Below are positions 52,821 to 62,071 of a stretch of DNA of 64,000 bases, one piece after another (positions within the stretch are counted from its first letter, which is position 1; every line of letters starts with the position of its first letter). The notes beneath the pieces were generated by a model. The model was given only the letters and a program-made list of their open reading frames with translations. It was not told the DNA's origin and searched no databases. Made by a program: the position numbers and the translations under genes. Origin of the DNA: Rhizobium glycinendophyticum (lineage in GTDB: Bacteria; Pseudomonadota; Alphaproteobacteria; Rhizobiales; Rhizobiaceae); assembly GCF_006443685.1 (NCBI RefSeq), contig NZ_VFYP01000001.1:1302001-1366000 (forward strand). The letters are read 5' to 3'.

Positions 52821-53075
52821 CCACACACCAGAACCCAGAGACATCTCCCTCATCATTAGCCGGGCGTCTGGTTAACGAAACCTTGCCAGCCCCGATCACA
52901 TTTCTCTGAGCAGCGCCCGGGCGCCTCTCGCCGGTCCTCGCGAATGAGGCCTGAAAAGCGTCATAAAACCATCGCTTATGCGCTTGTGGGCTGTCGGGCT
53001 GCACAGTAATGTGCCCCCGATTTAATCTGAGAATGCGGCCGAAGCGTGGATCTCGGCCATGAGGAGTTTGACTGC

Positions 53076-53960
53076 ATGTTCCAGGGATCCATTCCCGCAC
53101 TCGTCACGCCGTTCACCGATGACGGTGCCGTCGACGAGGCAAGCTTTGCCGCCCATGTCGAATGGCAGATTGCTGAGGGCTCGACCGGGCTGGTGCCCGT
53201 CGGCACCACCGGCGAATCGCCGACGCTTTCCCACGCCGAACACAAGCGCGTGGTCGAACTCTGTGTCGACGTCGCGAAAAAGCGCGTGCCCGTGATTGCC
53301 GGCGCCGGCTCCAACAACACGGTGGAAGCTATCGAGCTCGCCCAGCATGCCGAAGCCGTCGGCGCCGATGCGCTGCTGGTCGTCACCCCCTATTACAACA
53401 AGCCGACCCAGAAGGGCCTGTTTGCCCATTACAAGGCGATCGCCGAAGCCACCGCGCTGCCGATCATCATCTACAACATCCCCGGCCGCTCGGTGATCGA
53501 CATGTCGCCGGAGACGATGGGGGCGCTTGCCAAGGCGCACAAGAACATCGTCGGCGTCAAGGATGCGACCGGCAAGATCGAGCGCGTCTCCGAACAGCGC
53601 ATCACCTGTGGGCCAGATTTCGTCCAGCTCTCGGGCGAAGATGCAACGGCCCTCGGCTTCAACGCCCATGGCGGCGTCGGCTGCATCTCCGTCACCGCCA
53701 ATGTCGCCCCGCGCCTCTGTGCGGAATTCCAGGCGGCGACCTTGGCCGGCGATTACGCCAAGGCACTCGCCTACCAGGACCGCCTGATGCCGCTGCACAA
53801 GGCAATCTTCATGGAGCCCGGCCTCTGCGGCGCGAAATATGCGCTGAGCCGCACCCGCGGCATGAACCGCACCGTCCGCCTGCCGCTGATGGCGACGCTG
53901 GAAGCCTCGACAGAAGGGGCGATCGATGCGGCGCTGAAGCATGCGGGACTGGTGAATTAA
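53076..53960 (+). CDS. dapA: 4-hydroxy-tetrahydrodipicolinate synthase
   Basis: At 294 residues, the usual length for DapA, a TIM-barrel class I aldolase that condenses pyruvate and aspartate semialdehyde in lysine and meso-diaminopimelate synthesis. The substrate loop [19 protein letters not shown] (Thr44-Thr45), [10 protein letters not shown], Tyr133 in [10 protein letters not shown] and the Schiff-base Lys162 in [12 protein letters not shown] are all present. A GAGGAG site precedes the ATG at 53076. A hairpin terminator follows it. In many related genomes smpB follows dapA directly, but here an AT-richer gene separates them. Confidence 0.96.
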   Translation: MFQGSIPALVTPFTDDGAVDEASFAAHVEWQIAEGSTGLVPVGTTGESPTLSHAEHKRVVELCVDVAKKRVPVIAGAGSNNTVEAIELAQHAEAVGADALLVVTPYYNKPTQKGLFAHYKAIAEATALPIIIYNIPGRSVIDMSPETMGALAKAHKNIVGVKDATGKIERVSEQRITCGPDFVQLSGEDATALGFNAHGGVGCISVTANVAPRLCAEFQAATLAGDYAKALAYQDRLMPLHKAIFMEPGLCGAKYALSRTRGMNRTVRLPLMATLEASTEGAIDAALKHAGLVN

Positions 53961-53974
53961 GGGGATGACGGGAG

Positions 53975-54000
53975 GCCGGCGGAGACGCCGGCTCTTTCTA
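53975..54000 (+). terminator. Terminator of dapA
   Basis: Stem GCCGGCG (53975-53981) / CGCCGGC (53986-53992) with a GAGA loop is followed by tctttctat, 14 bases after the stop codon. Confidence 0.78.
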
Positions 54001-54085
54001 TCCCATCATAATGCGAAATCAGACGTCACGGGATCAATTGGATCTTAATCGAGTGCGCAATTCGTTGTCTGGGGTACGCACAGCA

Positions 54086-55171
54086 TCAAACTTCAGCTCC
54101 CGAGTTCGTCGAATAAGCGCTAGTCAGCAGCTTTAGTTGCTCACGGACCTGTTGATACTCATGAATTGCTCGTCGCGCCGCAGATAAATCAATCTGAGCG
54201 AGTCCTTGCGCCTCCTGTGAAGCTTCCGTTGTTTCTTGCGCATCCTCGTCGTCGATATCAGGGGCCACGAAATCAAGACTGCCCCCCTTCTCGTTGAAGA
54301 CCAGAAGCTTTTTGACTGACGCGGTCAGAGCCGCTTGTTTCTCACCATCCAGATTCGGAAGCCTTTCAGCAACGATCGCAAGAATATCGTCCAGAGCCGC
54401 CTTCTTGGCTGCATCCTGCTGATTTTTGAGTTCCTTTTCGATAACTTGGTTCAGGAACTTTTTATGCCGTAAGTCTTCAATTTCATTTGCGATCCCTATG
54501 ACGTGCCGTGCTACCCCTGCTAAACGGCCAGAAATCAATGCGAGAAGGGTGGTTACAGAGAGGGTACCCGCCAAAATAAGTATAATCGATCCAGTGCTAG
54601 CGCCGACCACCTTGGTTGACTCCGGCGCTTCATCCGCAGCAAGTGCGATCCCTCGAATGATGTCGTACCAGTCCTTTGCTGAATCTTTCCAGTCAGCAAG
54701 GTTATTGATTTCTGCGTCTTTTTGAAATCCGACACGTATTGTTACGTGATCTACATCTGCGGTTTCAATTTTTGATGCAAGATTCAGGCGCTCTATTGAT
54801 TGAATGTAATTCCGAAAATCAGAATTCGTTTCAACAAGATTTGATGAGGCTAAGCTCAGGCGCTCATATGCGGTCGAAGGGTCGTAATCGGAGGTTCTCA
54901 CTGTGTCTTCGACAAATTGTGCTCCGGCGATTCCAAGGTATTTTCCCACGCCAAGTTCATCTAATATTCTTATCTGCTGTAAGGATAGGTGGTCGAAGTC
55001 CATCTTCGACAAATAAGAAATCAAAGAATTAAGTTCATTTTCGAGAGGAAGCTTGGATGATTGATTCGAATTATTCTGTATTGGAGAAATAAGGTTTTGG
55101 TACAGGGTGTAGAAATTTCCGAAGTGCTGGTTGTACCAGCGTGCCAGCTTTTCAAGCTCATTGACGTTCAT
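54086..55171 (-). CDS. Unknown membrane-anchored protein in AT-richer DNA
   Basis: A 361-residue protein of no recognised family. By eye the GC content is about 37-52% per line against 62-65% for the neighbours, and codon use is correspondingly different. The N-terminal 180 residues are mixed helical and contain YDIIRGIALAADEAPESTK. Residues about 188-213 form a single hydrophobic helix (VVGASTGSIILILAGTLSVT). The C-terminal 140 residues look cytoplasmic and helical: IANEIEDLRHKKFLNQVIEK, a Gln/Lys-rich coiled-coil-like stretch, an acidic DIDDEDAQETTEA linker and a final coiled coil. The ATG at 55171 follows an AAGGGGAAA site. It stands alone, opposite in strand to the genes around it. Confidence 0.72.
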   Translation of the reverse strand: MNVNELEKLARWYNQHFGNFYTLYQNLISPIQNNSNQSSKLPLENELNSLISYLSKMDFDHLSLQQIRILDELGVGKYLGIAGAQFVEDTVRTSDYDPSTAYERLSLASSNLVETNSDFRNYIQSIERLNLASKIETADVDHVTIRVGFQKDAEINNLADWKDSAKDWYDIIRGIALAADEAPESTKVVGASTGSIILILAGTLSVTTLLALISGRLAGVARHVIGIANEIEDLRHKKFLNQVIEKELKNQQDAAKKAALDDILAIVAERLPNLDGEKQAALTASVKKLLVFNEKGGSLDFVAPDIDDEDAQETTEASQEAQGLAQIDLSAARRAIHEYQQVREQLKLLTSAYSTNSGAEV

Positions 55172-55555
55172 TTTCCCCTTGGCTCCTTCATGATTAAGCT
55201 GTGAGAGTGATGAATGAGCGGGTGGCTAACGTCAACTAGATGATTCTCACGGGATTCGTGGTGATGTTGCCTTCCTGTAGCCGCCACTGAAGCGACAGTA
55301 CAACGGTAAGGCAAGCAGCCAGTGGGGAAAACTCGGCACATTTCTTTTCGTCATTCGATCGTTGCTACAAATCGCTTCGCTCTAGGCTAATATGCAAACG
55401 CTCTGCTTCCCGTCGAAACTCTCTCGGACTTCAATGCGTTTCTGGCCCCACCTTTATTTCCCCCCCATCCTCCATTACATACCTCCCATACCCGCCACGC
55501 CCCGCCCGCGTAGGCGCACCACCACAAAATCCCGGGCGAAACGGAAGATCAGGCC
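55172..55555. other. Intergenic region upstream of smpB, AT-rich on the left and pyrimidine-rich on the right
   Basis: The first 210 bases retain the lower GC of the unknown gene. From 55444 to 55520 there is a strikingly C-rich, purine-poor tract on the plus strand (cctttatttccccccc, tacctcccatacccgcc). No gene is supported here. The change in composition near 55390 probably marks the right edge of the inserted DNA, and the rest should hold the smpB promoter. Confidence 0.5.
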
Positions 55556-56032
55556 ATGGCCCCCAAAGGCTCACAGCGCGTCGTCAACAAGATCGTTGCG
55601 GAAAACCGCAAGGCGCGCTTCAATTATGAGATCGTCGACACCTACGAGGCGGGTCTGGTCTTGACCGGCACGGAGGTCAAGTCGCTGCGCGAGGGCAAGG
55701 CCAATATTGCCGAATCCTATGCCTCCGACGAGGGCGAGGAGATCTGGCTGATCAATTCCCATCTGCCGGAATATCTGCAGGCGAACCGCTTCAATCACGA
55801 GCCGCGCCGCCGTCGCAAGCTGTTGCTCTCCAAGCGCGAGATCAACCGCCTGCGCGCCTCAATCAATCGCGAGGGCATGACGCTTGTGCCGCTCAAGATC
55901 TATTTCAACGAGAAGGGCAGGGCGAAGCTGGAGCTGGCGCTCGCCAAGGGCAAGAAGCTGCACGACAAGCGCGAGACCGAGAAGGAACGCGACTGGAACC
56001 GCCAGAAATCCCGCCTGCTGAAGACGGGCTGA
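55556..56032 (+). CDS. smpB: SsrA-binding protein SmpB
   Basis: A 158-residue protein of standard length that binds tmRNA and delivers it to stalled ribosomes. The conserved core is clear: [60 protein letters not shown] and the basic tail [15 protein letters not shown], which contacts the decoding centre. The gene is followed two bases later by a DUF3830 gene, so the two are probably co-transcribed. tmRNA itself is not in the window. Confidence 0.96.
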   Translation: MAPKGSQRVVNKIVAENRKARFNYEIVDTYEAGLVLTGTEVKSLREGKANIAESYASDEGEEIWLINSHLPEYLQANRFNHEPRRRRKLLLSKREINRLRASINREGMTLVPLKIYFNEKGRAKLELALAKGKKLHDKRETEKERDWNRQKSRLLKTG

Positions 56033-56034
56033 TC

Positions 56035-56454
56035 ATGGCGCTCTCGCATCTCAAGGTCACCGTCGGCCCCTTCGTCTTCGAGGCGCGGTTCGAGCGCGAA
56101 AAGGCGCCCGAGACCTGCCGCATTTTTGAGAGCTTTCTGCCCTTCCGCAACCAGGCGATCCATTCGCGCTGGTCGGGCGAGGCGGTCTGGGTGCCCTTGG
56201 GCGATTTCCAGTTCGGCGCGGGTTTCGAGAATCACACCTGCCATCCCTCGCGCGGCGATATCCTGCTTTATCCCGGCGGTTTCAGCGAAACCGAACTGCT
56301 CTTCGCCTATGGCTCCTCGCAGTTTGCGAGCAAGATGGGCGTGCTGGCGGGCAATCATTTCCTGACGGTGACGAAGGGGCAGGAGCTGCTGGAGGCCATG
56401 GGCAAGATGGTTTTGTGGCAGGGCGCGCAGGATATAGCCTTCGAGGCGATGTAG
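56035..56454 (+). CDS. DUF3830 family protein (cyclophilin-like fold)
   Basis: A 139-residue protein with the DUF3830 opening LKVTVGPFVFEARFEREKAP and core SRWSGEAVWVPLGDFQFG, then CHPSRGDILLYPGGFSETEL and FASKMGVLAGNHFLTVTKGQ. These resemble a cyclophilin-like domain (TM1367 type) and have no established activity. It begins two bases after smpB's stop and thus shares its transcript, but a functional link to trans-translation is not implied. The region after it is full of palindromic repeats. Confidence 0.85.
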   Translation: MALSHLKVTVGPFVFEARFEREKAPETCRIFESFLPFRNQAIHSRWSGEAVWVPLGDFQFGAGFENHTCHPSRGDILLYPGGFSETELLFAYGSSQFASKMGVLAGNHFLTVTKGQELLEAMGKMVLWQGAQDIAFEAM

Positions 56455-56460
56455 TCCCAA

Positions 56461-56790
56461 GAAAATCCCCTCCCAAACCCTCCCACAAGGGGGAGGGCTT
56501 AACCCGGCAGCACGCTCCCCACCTCCCCCTTGAGGGGGGAGGTCGCCGCAAAGCGGCGGGTGGGGGTGACCCCCAGCGCGAATTCGTCGTCTTCTCGATC
56601 TTTATGAACTTCAGGCGTCACCCCACCCCGGGGCTTCGCTCCGACGCTCCCCCTCAAGGGGAGGGTGGGCAGGGTGGCGGCCGCGCGTCTTCTCCCCCCT
56701 TGTGGGGGAGATGGCCGGCAGGCCAGAGGGGGACTTTGTTTGCCCCGGAAGCCCTCTCCGATTGTGGGGGAGGGTTTGGAGGGGAAGTCT
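56461..56790. repeat. Mosaic palindromic repeat array between DUF3830 and NYN genes
   Basis: The gap contains several hairpins, for example CCTCCC / GGGAGG stems at 56479-56498 and CTCCCCCTT / AGGGGGAG near 56522-56540. The outer arms (56463-56488 and 56763-56790) are imperfect inverted repeats of about 27 bases. The core has a block (56616-56660, with ggggcttcgctccg) shared with 7637-7680. This is the build of a rhizobial intergenic mosaic element or a MITE-like unit. No gene is seen in it. Confidence 0.8.
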
Positions 56791-56815
56791 TGTCGTCTGA
56801 AAGAAGTCCGACCCC

Positions 56816-57400
56816 TCAATGCTCTTCTTCGTGGCTCGACACCGGCTCGGCCACGCGCGGCGTGCCGCGTTCGGAGGGGTCGCGGCCGATTTCGGCTTTC
56901 AGCGTCATCAGGTCGATGAAATGGTCCGACTGGCGGCGCAGATCGTCGGCGATCATCGGCGGCTGGGTGGCCATGGTCGAGACGACCGAGACCTTGCGGC
57001 CCTTGCGCTGCAGCGCTTCGACCAGCGTGGTGAAATCGCCGTCGCCGGAGAAGAGCACGAGATGGTCGACGGTTTCCGACTGTTCCATCGCGTCGATGGC
57101 AAGCTCGATATCCATGTTGCCCTTGACCTTGCGGCGGCCCATGCTGTCGGTGAATTCCTTCGCCGGCTTGGTCACGACCTTGTAGCCGTTATAGTCCAGC
57201 CAGTCGATCAGCGGGCGGATCGAGGAATATTCCTGATCCTCGATGAGGGCGGTGTAGTAGTAGGCGCGCAGGAGATAGCCGCGCTTCTGAAACGCCTTCA
57301 GGAGCTTGCGATAGTCGATATCGAAACCGAGGCTTTTCGAGGCTGCGTAGAGATTGGCGCCGTCGATGAACAGGGCGATTTTTTCGCGCGGATCGAACAT
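56816..57400 (-). CDS. NYN domain protein (LabA/DUF88 family)
   Basis: A 194-residue protein with the NYN (PIN-like) nuclease fold. The acidic metal-site residues are present: Asp13 in IALFIDGANLYAA, the Asp of VKGNMDIELAIDAM near residue 96 and the paired Asp of VLFSGDGDFTTLVEAL near 120. The C-terminal helix FIDLMTLKAEIG ends the domain, followed by a polar His/Glu tail. Family members cut or bind RNA, or act in regulation (LabA of cyanobacteria). The ATG at 57400 has GAGGATT upstream and was preferred over a TTG two codons earlier. It is convergent with the repeat array. Confidence 0.88.
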   Translation of the reverse strand: MFDPREKIALFIDGANLYAASKSLGFDIDYRKLLKAFQKRGYLLRAYYYTALIEDQEYSSIRPLIDWLDYNGYKVVTKPAKEFTDSMGRRKVKGNMDIELAIDAMEQSETVDHLVLFSGDGDFTTLVEALQRKGRKVSVVSTMATQPPMIADDLRRQSDHFIDLMTLKAEIGRDPSERGTPRVAEPVSSHEEEH

Positions 57401-57696
57401 CTTCAATAATCCTCAGGTGCAATATCACGAATGCGGCAATCGGAAATCAAAACAATACCTTGCCCCTCCACATATGACCAAGGCATTAAATTATGATCTG
57501 ATCATATATAAAAGTATTTAGGATACGGATGCGGATAATCCAAGCACCCCAGGGTTGCATGCGGCGCCAAACCGCGGCTTTTGGGCCTGTCTTTTTTTGG
57601 GTTTCGAAGGCGCAGTCACGAAAAACTTGAATTTGCCGTCCATTGCCTGTATCGCACCCGTCAATCCCTCGCATTCATGACCGCAAAGGACAGGCA

Positions 57697-58098
57697 ATGG
57701 CCCGCGTCACCGTTGAAGATTGTATCGACAAAGTCGAAAACCGCTTCGAGCTCGTGCTGCTCGCAAGCCATCGTGCCCGCCAGATCTCGCAGGGCGCCCC
57801 GATCACCATCGATCGCGACAAGGACAAGAACCCGGTCGTGGCACTGCGTGAAATCGCCGACGAGACGCTGTCGCCGGACGATCTGAAGGAAGACCTGATC
57901 CACTCGCTGCAGAAGCACGTTGAAGTCGACGAGCCGGAGCAGGATCCGAGCTCGATGCTGGCCAATGTCGGCACCGCTGGCAAGGGCGACGAAGAGGACG
58001 AACTGCCGGAAACGCTCACCTTCGACCAGATGTCGGAAGAAGAGCTTCTGGCCGGTATCGAAGGTCTCGTACCCCCGGAAAAGAGCGACGATTACTAA
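57697..58098 (+). CDS. rpoZ: RNA polymerase omega subunit
   Basis: A 133-residue omega subunit. The conserved N-terminal [20 protein letters not shown] and [16 protein letters not shown] motifs bind beta-prime, and the C-terminal acidic tail (about 80-133) is longer than in E. coli (91 residues), as usual in alphaproteobacteria. AAAGGACAG lies before the ATG at 57697. The gene is followed by a strong terminator and then by rsh. Omega is needed for the ppGpp response of RNA polymerase, so the two are functional neighbours. Confidence 0.95.
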   Translation: MARVTVEDCIDKVENRFELVLLASHRARQISQGAPITIDRDKDKNPVVALREIADETLSPDDLKEDLIHSLQKHVEVDEPEQDPSSMLANVGTAGKGDEEDELPETLTFDQMSEEELLAGIEGLVPPEKSDDY

Positions 58099-58143
58099 TC
58101 GTCAATCAGTCGGAATTTAGTCTGTTTCTGACAGTTGGATAAC

Positions 58144-58178
58144 GTGCGCCAGTCATGTCGGCTGGCGCGCTTTTTTCG
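58144..58178 (+). terminator. Rho-independent terminator after rpoZ
   Basis: Stem GTGCGCCAG (58144-58152) / CTGGCGCGC (58162-58170), eight of nine pairs with one G-T, is followed by TTTTTTCG. It sits between rpoZ and rsh, so rsh may depend on readthrough or its own promoter. Confidence 0.85.
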
Positions 58179-58195
58179 TTTTAGGAGACGCCTGA

Positions 58196-60421
58196 ATGAT
58201 GCGGCAGTATGAGCTCGTGGAGCGGGTACAGAAGTACAAGCCCGACGCCAACGAAGCTCTCCTCAACAAGGCCTATGTCTATGCCATGCAGAAGCATGGC
58301 AAGCAGACGCGCGCCAGCGGAGATCCCTATATCTCCCACCCGCTCGAGGTCGCCGCCATTCTGACCGACATGCGTCTGGACGAATCGACCATTGCGGTCG
58401 CGCTCCTGCACGACACGATCGAGGACACCTCGGCGACCCGTGCCGAAATTGACGAATTGTTCGGCGAAGACATCGGCCGTCTCGTCGAGGGCCTGACCAA
58501 GATCAAGAAGCTCGATCTCGTCACCAAGAAGGCGAAGCAGGCCGAAAACCTGCGCAAGCTGCTGCTGGCGATTTCCGACGACGTGCGCGTGCTTCTCGTC
58601 AAGCTCGCCGACCGCCTGCACAACATGCGCACGCTCGAGCACATGCGCGACGACAAGCGGGCGCGCATTTCCGAAGAGACGATGGAGATATATGCGCCGC
58701 TCGCCGGCCGCATGGGTATGCAGGACATGCGCGACGAGCTGGAGGACCTCTCCTTCCGCTACATGAACCCGGAAGCCTATGAGACGGTCACCAACCGGCT
58801 CGCGGAACTCTCAACCCGCAACGAGGGTCTGATCACCAAGATCGAGGACGAGTTGCGCGATCTCCTGGTGGCGAACGGCCTTCTGAATGCCGGCGTCAAG
58901 GGCCGCCAGAAGCGGCCTTATTCCGTCTTCCGCAAGATGCAGTCGAAGTCGCTGTCCTTCGAGCAGCTGTCGGACGTTTATGGCTTCCGCATCTTGGTCG
59001 ACGACATCCCCGGCTGCTACAGGGCGCTCGGCATCGTCCACACCCGCTGGCGCGTTGTGCCCGGCCGCTTCAAGGACTATATCTCGACGCCGAAGCAGAA
59101 CGACTACCGCTCGATCCACACCACGATCGTCGGCCCGTCGCGCCAGCGCATCGAGCTGCAGATCCGCACGCGCCGCATGCATGAGATCGCCGAATACGGT
59201 ATTGCCGCCCACAGCCTCTACAAGGATGGCGAGAACGGCGAGCAGAGCGAGCCGCTGTCGCGCGAGAGCAACGCCTATTCCTGGCTGCGCCACACGATCG
59301 AAGCCTTGGCGGAAGGGGATAACCCGGAAGAATTTCTGGAGCATACCAAGCTCGAACTCTTCCAGGACCAGGTCTTCTGTTTCACGCCGAAGGGCAAACT
59401 GATTGCGCTGCCGCGCGGTGCGACCCCGATCGATTTTGCATACGCCGTCCATACCAATGTCGGCGACACCTGCGTTGGCGCCAAGATCAACGGCTCGATC
59501 ATGCCGCTGGTCACGCGTCTGTCGAATGGTGATGAAGTCGAGATCATCCGTTCCGGCGTGCAGGTGCCGCCGGCGGCCTGGGAAGAGATCGTCGTAACCG
59601 GCAAGGCGCGCGCCGCCATCCGCCGCGCCACCCGCATGGCGATCCGCAAGCAGTATGCGGGCCTCGGGCAGCGCATCCTCGAGCGCACCTTCGAGCGTGC
59701 AGGCAAGGTCTTCTCGCGCGATACGCTGCGGCCTGTGCTGCATCGGCTTGGCCAACGCGACGTCGAGGATGCGATTGCTTCCGTCGGCCGCGGTGAGTCC
59801 TCGTCGCTCGATGTGCTGCGCGCGGTCTACCCCGACTATCAGGACGAGCGCGTCACGGTAAAACCATCGGAAGACGGCTGGTTCGCGATGAACAGCGCCA
59901 ATGGCATGGTCTTCAAGATCCCCGGAGCCGCCCATCCGAAGGGCGATGTGCCAACCGCGGGCGACGGCCCGGAGCCGCTGCCGATCCGCGGTCTGTCCGG
60001 CAATGCCGAAGTGCATTTCGGCCCGGCCGGCGCCGTTCCCGGCGACCGCATCGTCGGCATCATGGAAGACGACAAGGGAATCACCATCTATCCGATCCAG
60101 GCGTCGGCCCTGCAGCGTTTCGAAAACGAACCCGAACGCTGGATCGATGTGCGCTGGGATCTCGACGAAGCCAACAAGTCGCGTTTCGTGGCCCGCATCC
60201 TGATCAATGCGCTGAACGAGCCGGGGACACTTGCGACGGTTGCTCAATGCGTGGCCCGTCTCGACATCAACATCCGCGTCTTGAACATGATCCGCATCGC
60301 CACCGACTTCACCGAAATGGCGGTCGACCTGGAGGTCTGGGACCTGCGCCAGCTCAGCCAGCTACTGGGCGAGTTGAAGGAATTGGACTGCATTTCCACG
60401 GTAAAGCGCGTCTACGACTGA
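58196..60421 (+). CDS. rsh: Bifunctional (p)ppGpp synthetase/hydrolase (RelA/SpoT homologue)
   Basis: A 741-residue long-form RSH. The hydrolase HD domain has YISHPLEVA (His48) and LLHDTIEDT (His72-Asp73, Glu76-Asp77). The synthetase domain carries SFEQLSDVYGFRILVDDIPG near residue 258 and TPKQNDYRSIHTTIVG. A TGS domain (IALPRGATPIDFAYAVHTNV) and helical linker follow, and a C-terminal ACT domain (NEPGTLATVAQCVARLDINI) ends it. Both catalytic halves look intact, as expected for the only such enzyme in most rhizobia. A strong AGGAGA site precedes the ATG at 58196. Confidence 0.96.
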   Translation: MMRQYELVERVQKYKPDANEALLNKAYVYAMQKHGKQTRASGDPYISHPLEVAAILTDMRLDESTIAVALLHDTIEDTSATRAEIDELFGEDIGRLVEGLTKIKKLDLVTKKAKQAENLRKLLLAISDDVRVLLVKLADRLHNMRTLEHMRDDKRARISEETMEIYAPLAGRMGMQDMRDELEDLSFRYMNPEAYETVTNRLAELSTRNEGLITKIEDELRDLLVANGLLNAGVKGRQKRPYSVFRKMQSKSLSFEQLSDVYGFRILVDDIPGCYRALGIVHTRWRVVPGRFKDYISTPKQNDYRSIHTTIVGPSRQRIELQIRTRRMHEIAEYGIAAHSLYKDGENGEQSEPLSRESNAYSWLRHTIEALAEGDNPEEFLEHTKLELFQDQVFCFTPKGKLIALPRGATPIDFAYAVHTNVGDTCVGAKINGSIMPLVTRLSNGDEVEIIRSGVQVPPAAWEEIVVTGKARAAIRRATRMAIRKQYAGLGQRILERTFERAGKVFSRDTLRPVLHRLGQRDVEDAIASVGRGESSSLDVLRAVYPDYQDERVTVKPSEDGWFAMNSANGMVFKIPGAAHPKGDVPTAGDGPEPLPIRGLSGNAEVHFGPAGAVPGDRIVGIMEDDKGITIYPIQASALQRFENEPERWIDVRWDLDEANKSRFVARILINALNEPGTLATVAQCVARLDINIRVLNMIRIATDFTEMAVDLEVWDLRQLSQLLGELKELDCISTVKRVYD

Positions 60422-60665
60422 CGTGGACAGGCTGTGATCAGGGGAGTAGGGCGGCTTGCCGCCATTCCGCGCCTTTGCACCATGCTGTGCCTAGCGCAGG
60501 CGCCAACTGCTTATCTTTTGCCCATCTTCTGCCCAAAACGTAAACCTCCACCCTCTCGGTATGCGTCTTGCGCATATCTGGCGTCGCCAATGCGCGCTGG
60601 TAGTTTGTGCGGCGCAACATTATCTTCAATTCAACAGATGAAGACAAAGAACCGAGGACAAAACG

Positions 60666-60818
60666 ATGTTTACTCCGATCCGCAAACTGGCCCGTGCACT
60701 CCGCGTACCGAGCGCTGCTGAGCGCGAAATGAGCTACCTGAACGGCGCTCGCGATCTCGTCGACCTGGAATACCGCCAGCGCGAAATCGACCGTGGTGTA
60801 TTCCGTCGCGGCTTCTGA
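60666..60818 (+). CDS. DUF3563-type small protein
   Basis: A 50-residue protein, MFTPIRKLARALRVPSAAER to EIDRGVFRRGF, with one central amphipathic helix (EMSYLNGARDLVDLEYRQRE). The pattern matches the short DUF3563 family found across rhizobia. A GAGGAC site is seven bases upstream of the ATG. Such proteins resemble the DUF1127 small regulators in size and charge, but their own function is not established. It sits in the gap between rsh and DUF2062, read in the same direction. Confidence 0.8.
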   Translation: MFTPIRKLARALRVPSAAEREMSYLNGARDLVDLEYRQREIDRGVFRRGF

Positions 60819-60977
60819 TTGGCCAGCGGCCAGCCTTGGCCGCAGGTGACGTGTGAGGAGAGGTTCAGCTGAGCCTCTCCGGCAGATGAAAATGCGGCGG
60901 CGATCTCGGTCGGCGCCCTGTATTTCAGCCCTTCCGTCGACGGGTAGCCCTTGCGGGGAACGCAGCGGATAAACTAC

Positions 60978-61568
60978 ATGTTGTCCATGCTGTTTCGACG
61001 TCGCCAACCGCTTTCCTATTCGATGAGGCTGCGCGAGCTTTTGTGGCCGCGAAAAGGCTTCTCCCGCTCGTTTCAATACTTCGGCAAGCGCGTGCTGCGC
61101 CTGTCGGCAACGCCCCATGCGGTGGCTGCCGGACTGGTGGCCGGCGTGGTCTCGTCGCTGACGCCGTTTATCGGCTTCCACTTCCTCATCGCTTTTGCAA
61201 TCGCCTATCTGATCTCCGGCAACATGCTGGCGGCAGCCCTTGGCACTGCGCTCGGCAATCCCTTGACCTTTCCGTTGATCTGGGCGGCGACCTGGGAAGT
61301 GGGGCATCGGATTCTCGGGGCCGGCGCACCGGTCGGTGATGCCGTCGACCTGCACAGGGCATGGCACCAGTCCGGTATTGCCCATATCTGGGAGCCGATC
61401 TTGAAGCCCATGCTCGTCGGGGCGATCCCGCTTGCGGCAATCAGCACCGTCGTCGTCTACGCCGTCACCTATGTGGCTGTTGATCGCTTTCAGCGCCGGC
61501 GGCGGGCACGTCTCTCCGAACGGGCAAAGGCGCGTCTGGCCGATGCCCTCGAAGGAACGAGCGTCTGA
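60978..61568 (+). CDS. DUF2062 membrane protein
   Basis: A 196-residue protein of the DUF2062 family. A basic start ([20 protein letters not shown]) is followed by three or four hydrophobic helices ([40 protein letters not shown], and [20 protein letters not shown]) and a basic cytoplasmic tail. The small-residue-rich helix with [19 protein letters not shown] is the family signature. Its function is unknown. It ends one base before the acpS start, so the two are co-transcribed. The start is uncertain; ATGs at 60978 and 60987 are both possible. Confidence 0.87.
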   Translation: MLSMLFRRRQPLSYSMRLRELLWPRKGFSRSFQYFGKRVLRLSATPHAVAAGLVAGVVSSLTPFIGFHFLIAFAIAYLISGNMLAAALGTALGNPLTFPLIWAATWEVGHRILGAGAPVGDAVDLHRAWHQSGIAHIWEPILKPMLVGAIPLAAISTVVVYAVTYVAVDRFQRRRRARLSERAKARLADALEGTSV

Positions 61569-61569
61569 C

Positions 61570-61974
61570 ATGATCATCGGTATTGGCAGCGATCTCATCG
61601 ACATCAGGCGAATAGAGAAATCCATCGCACGTTTCGGCGACAAGTTTACCGGCCGCTGCTTCACGGACGAGGAGCAGGCGCGTTCGAATGGCCGCAAAGA
61701 TTGCGCGGCCTCCTACGCAAAACGGTTCGCCGCCAAGGAGGCCATGGCAAAAGCGCTCGGAACAGGCATCGCTGAGGGCGTGTTCTGGAAAGAGATGGGC
61801 GTTGTCAATTTGCCCAACGGCAAGCCTGGCCTGGAACTGACCGGCGGCGCGAAAGCGTTTCTGGAGCGCATCGTGCCGGATGGCCACCGCCCCGTCATTC
61901 ATCTCACAATCACCGACGAATTCCCCTATGCCCAGGCATTCGTGATCGTCGAAGCCCTGCCGGTGAACGGCTGA
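61570..61974 (+). CDS. acpS: Holo-[acyl-carrier-protein] synthase
   Basis: A 134-residue AcpS-type phosphopantetheinyl transferase, which moves the 4'-phosphopantetheine of CoA to ACP. The Mg-binding Asp in [18 protein letters not shown] (Asp8), the [19 protein letters not shown] motif and the [14 protein letters not shown] strand are all conserved. The ATG at 61570 lies one base after the DUF2062 stop. acpS, lepB, rnc and era form a chain on the same strand, the order typical of Rhizobiales. Confidence 0.95.
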   Translation: MIIGIGSDLIDIRRIEKSIARFGDKFTGRCFTDEEQARSNGRKDCAASYAKRFAAKEAMAKALGTGIAEGVFWKEMGVVNLPNGKPGLELTGGAKAFLERIVPDGHRPVIHLTITDEFPYAQAFVIVEALPVNG

Positions 61975-62071
61975 GTTAACCGGTCGCGGCGGCTGTCGCG
62001 CCTGCGTGGTTGCCGCGCGGGCACGAACCGACTAGACAGTGCAGGATTTTCGCAAGAAGGAAACGATCCGC

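Noticed and set aside
50775..52859. A 694-residue plus-strand frame opposite the lytic transglycosylase
   Set aside because: Same kind of shadow. No ribosome-binding site or domain; the opposite strand has signal peptide and catalytic motifs.
58811..60247. A 478-residue minus-strand frame inside rsh
   Set aside because: Antisense shadow of a conserved gene; composition is low in hydrophobic residues and without a fold.
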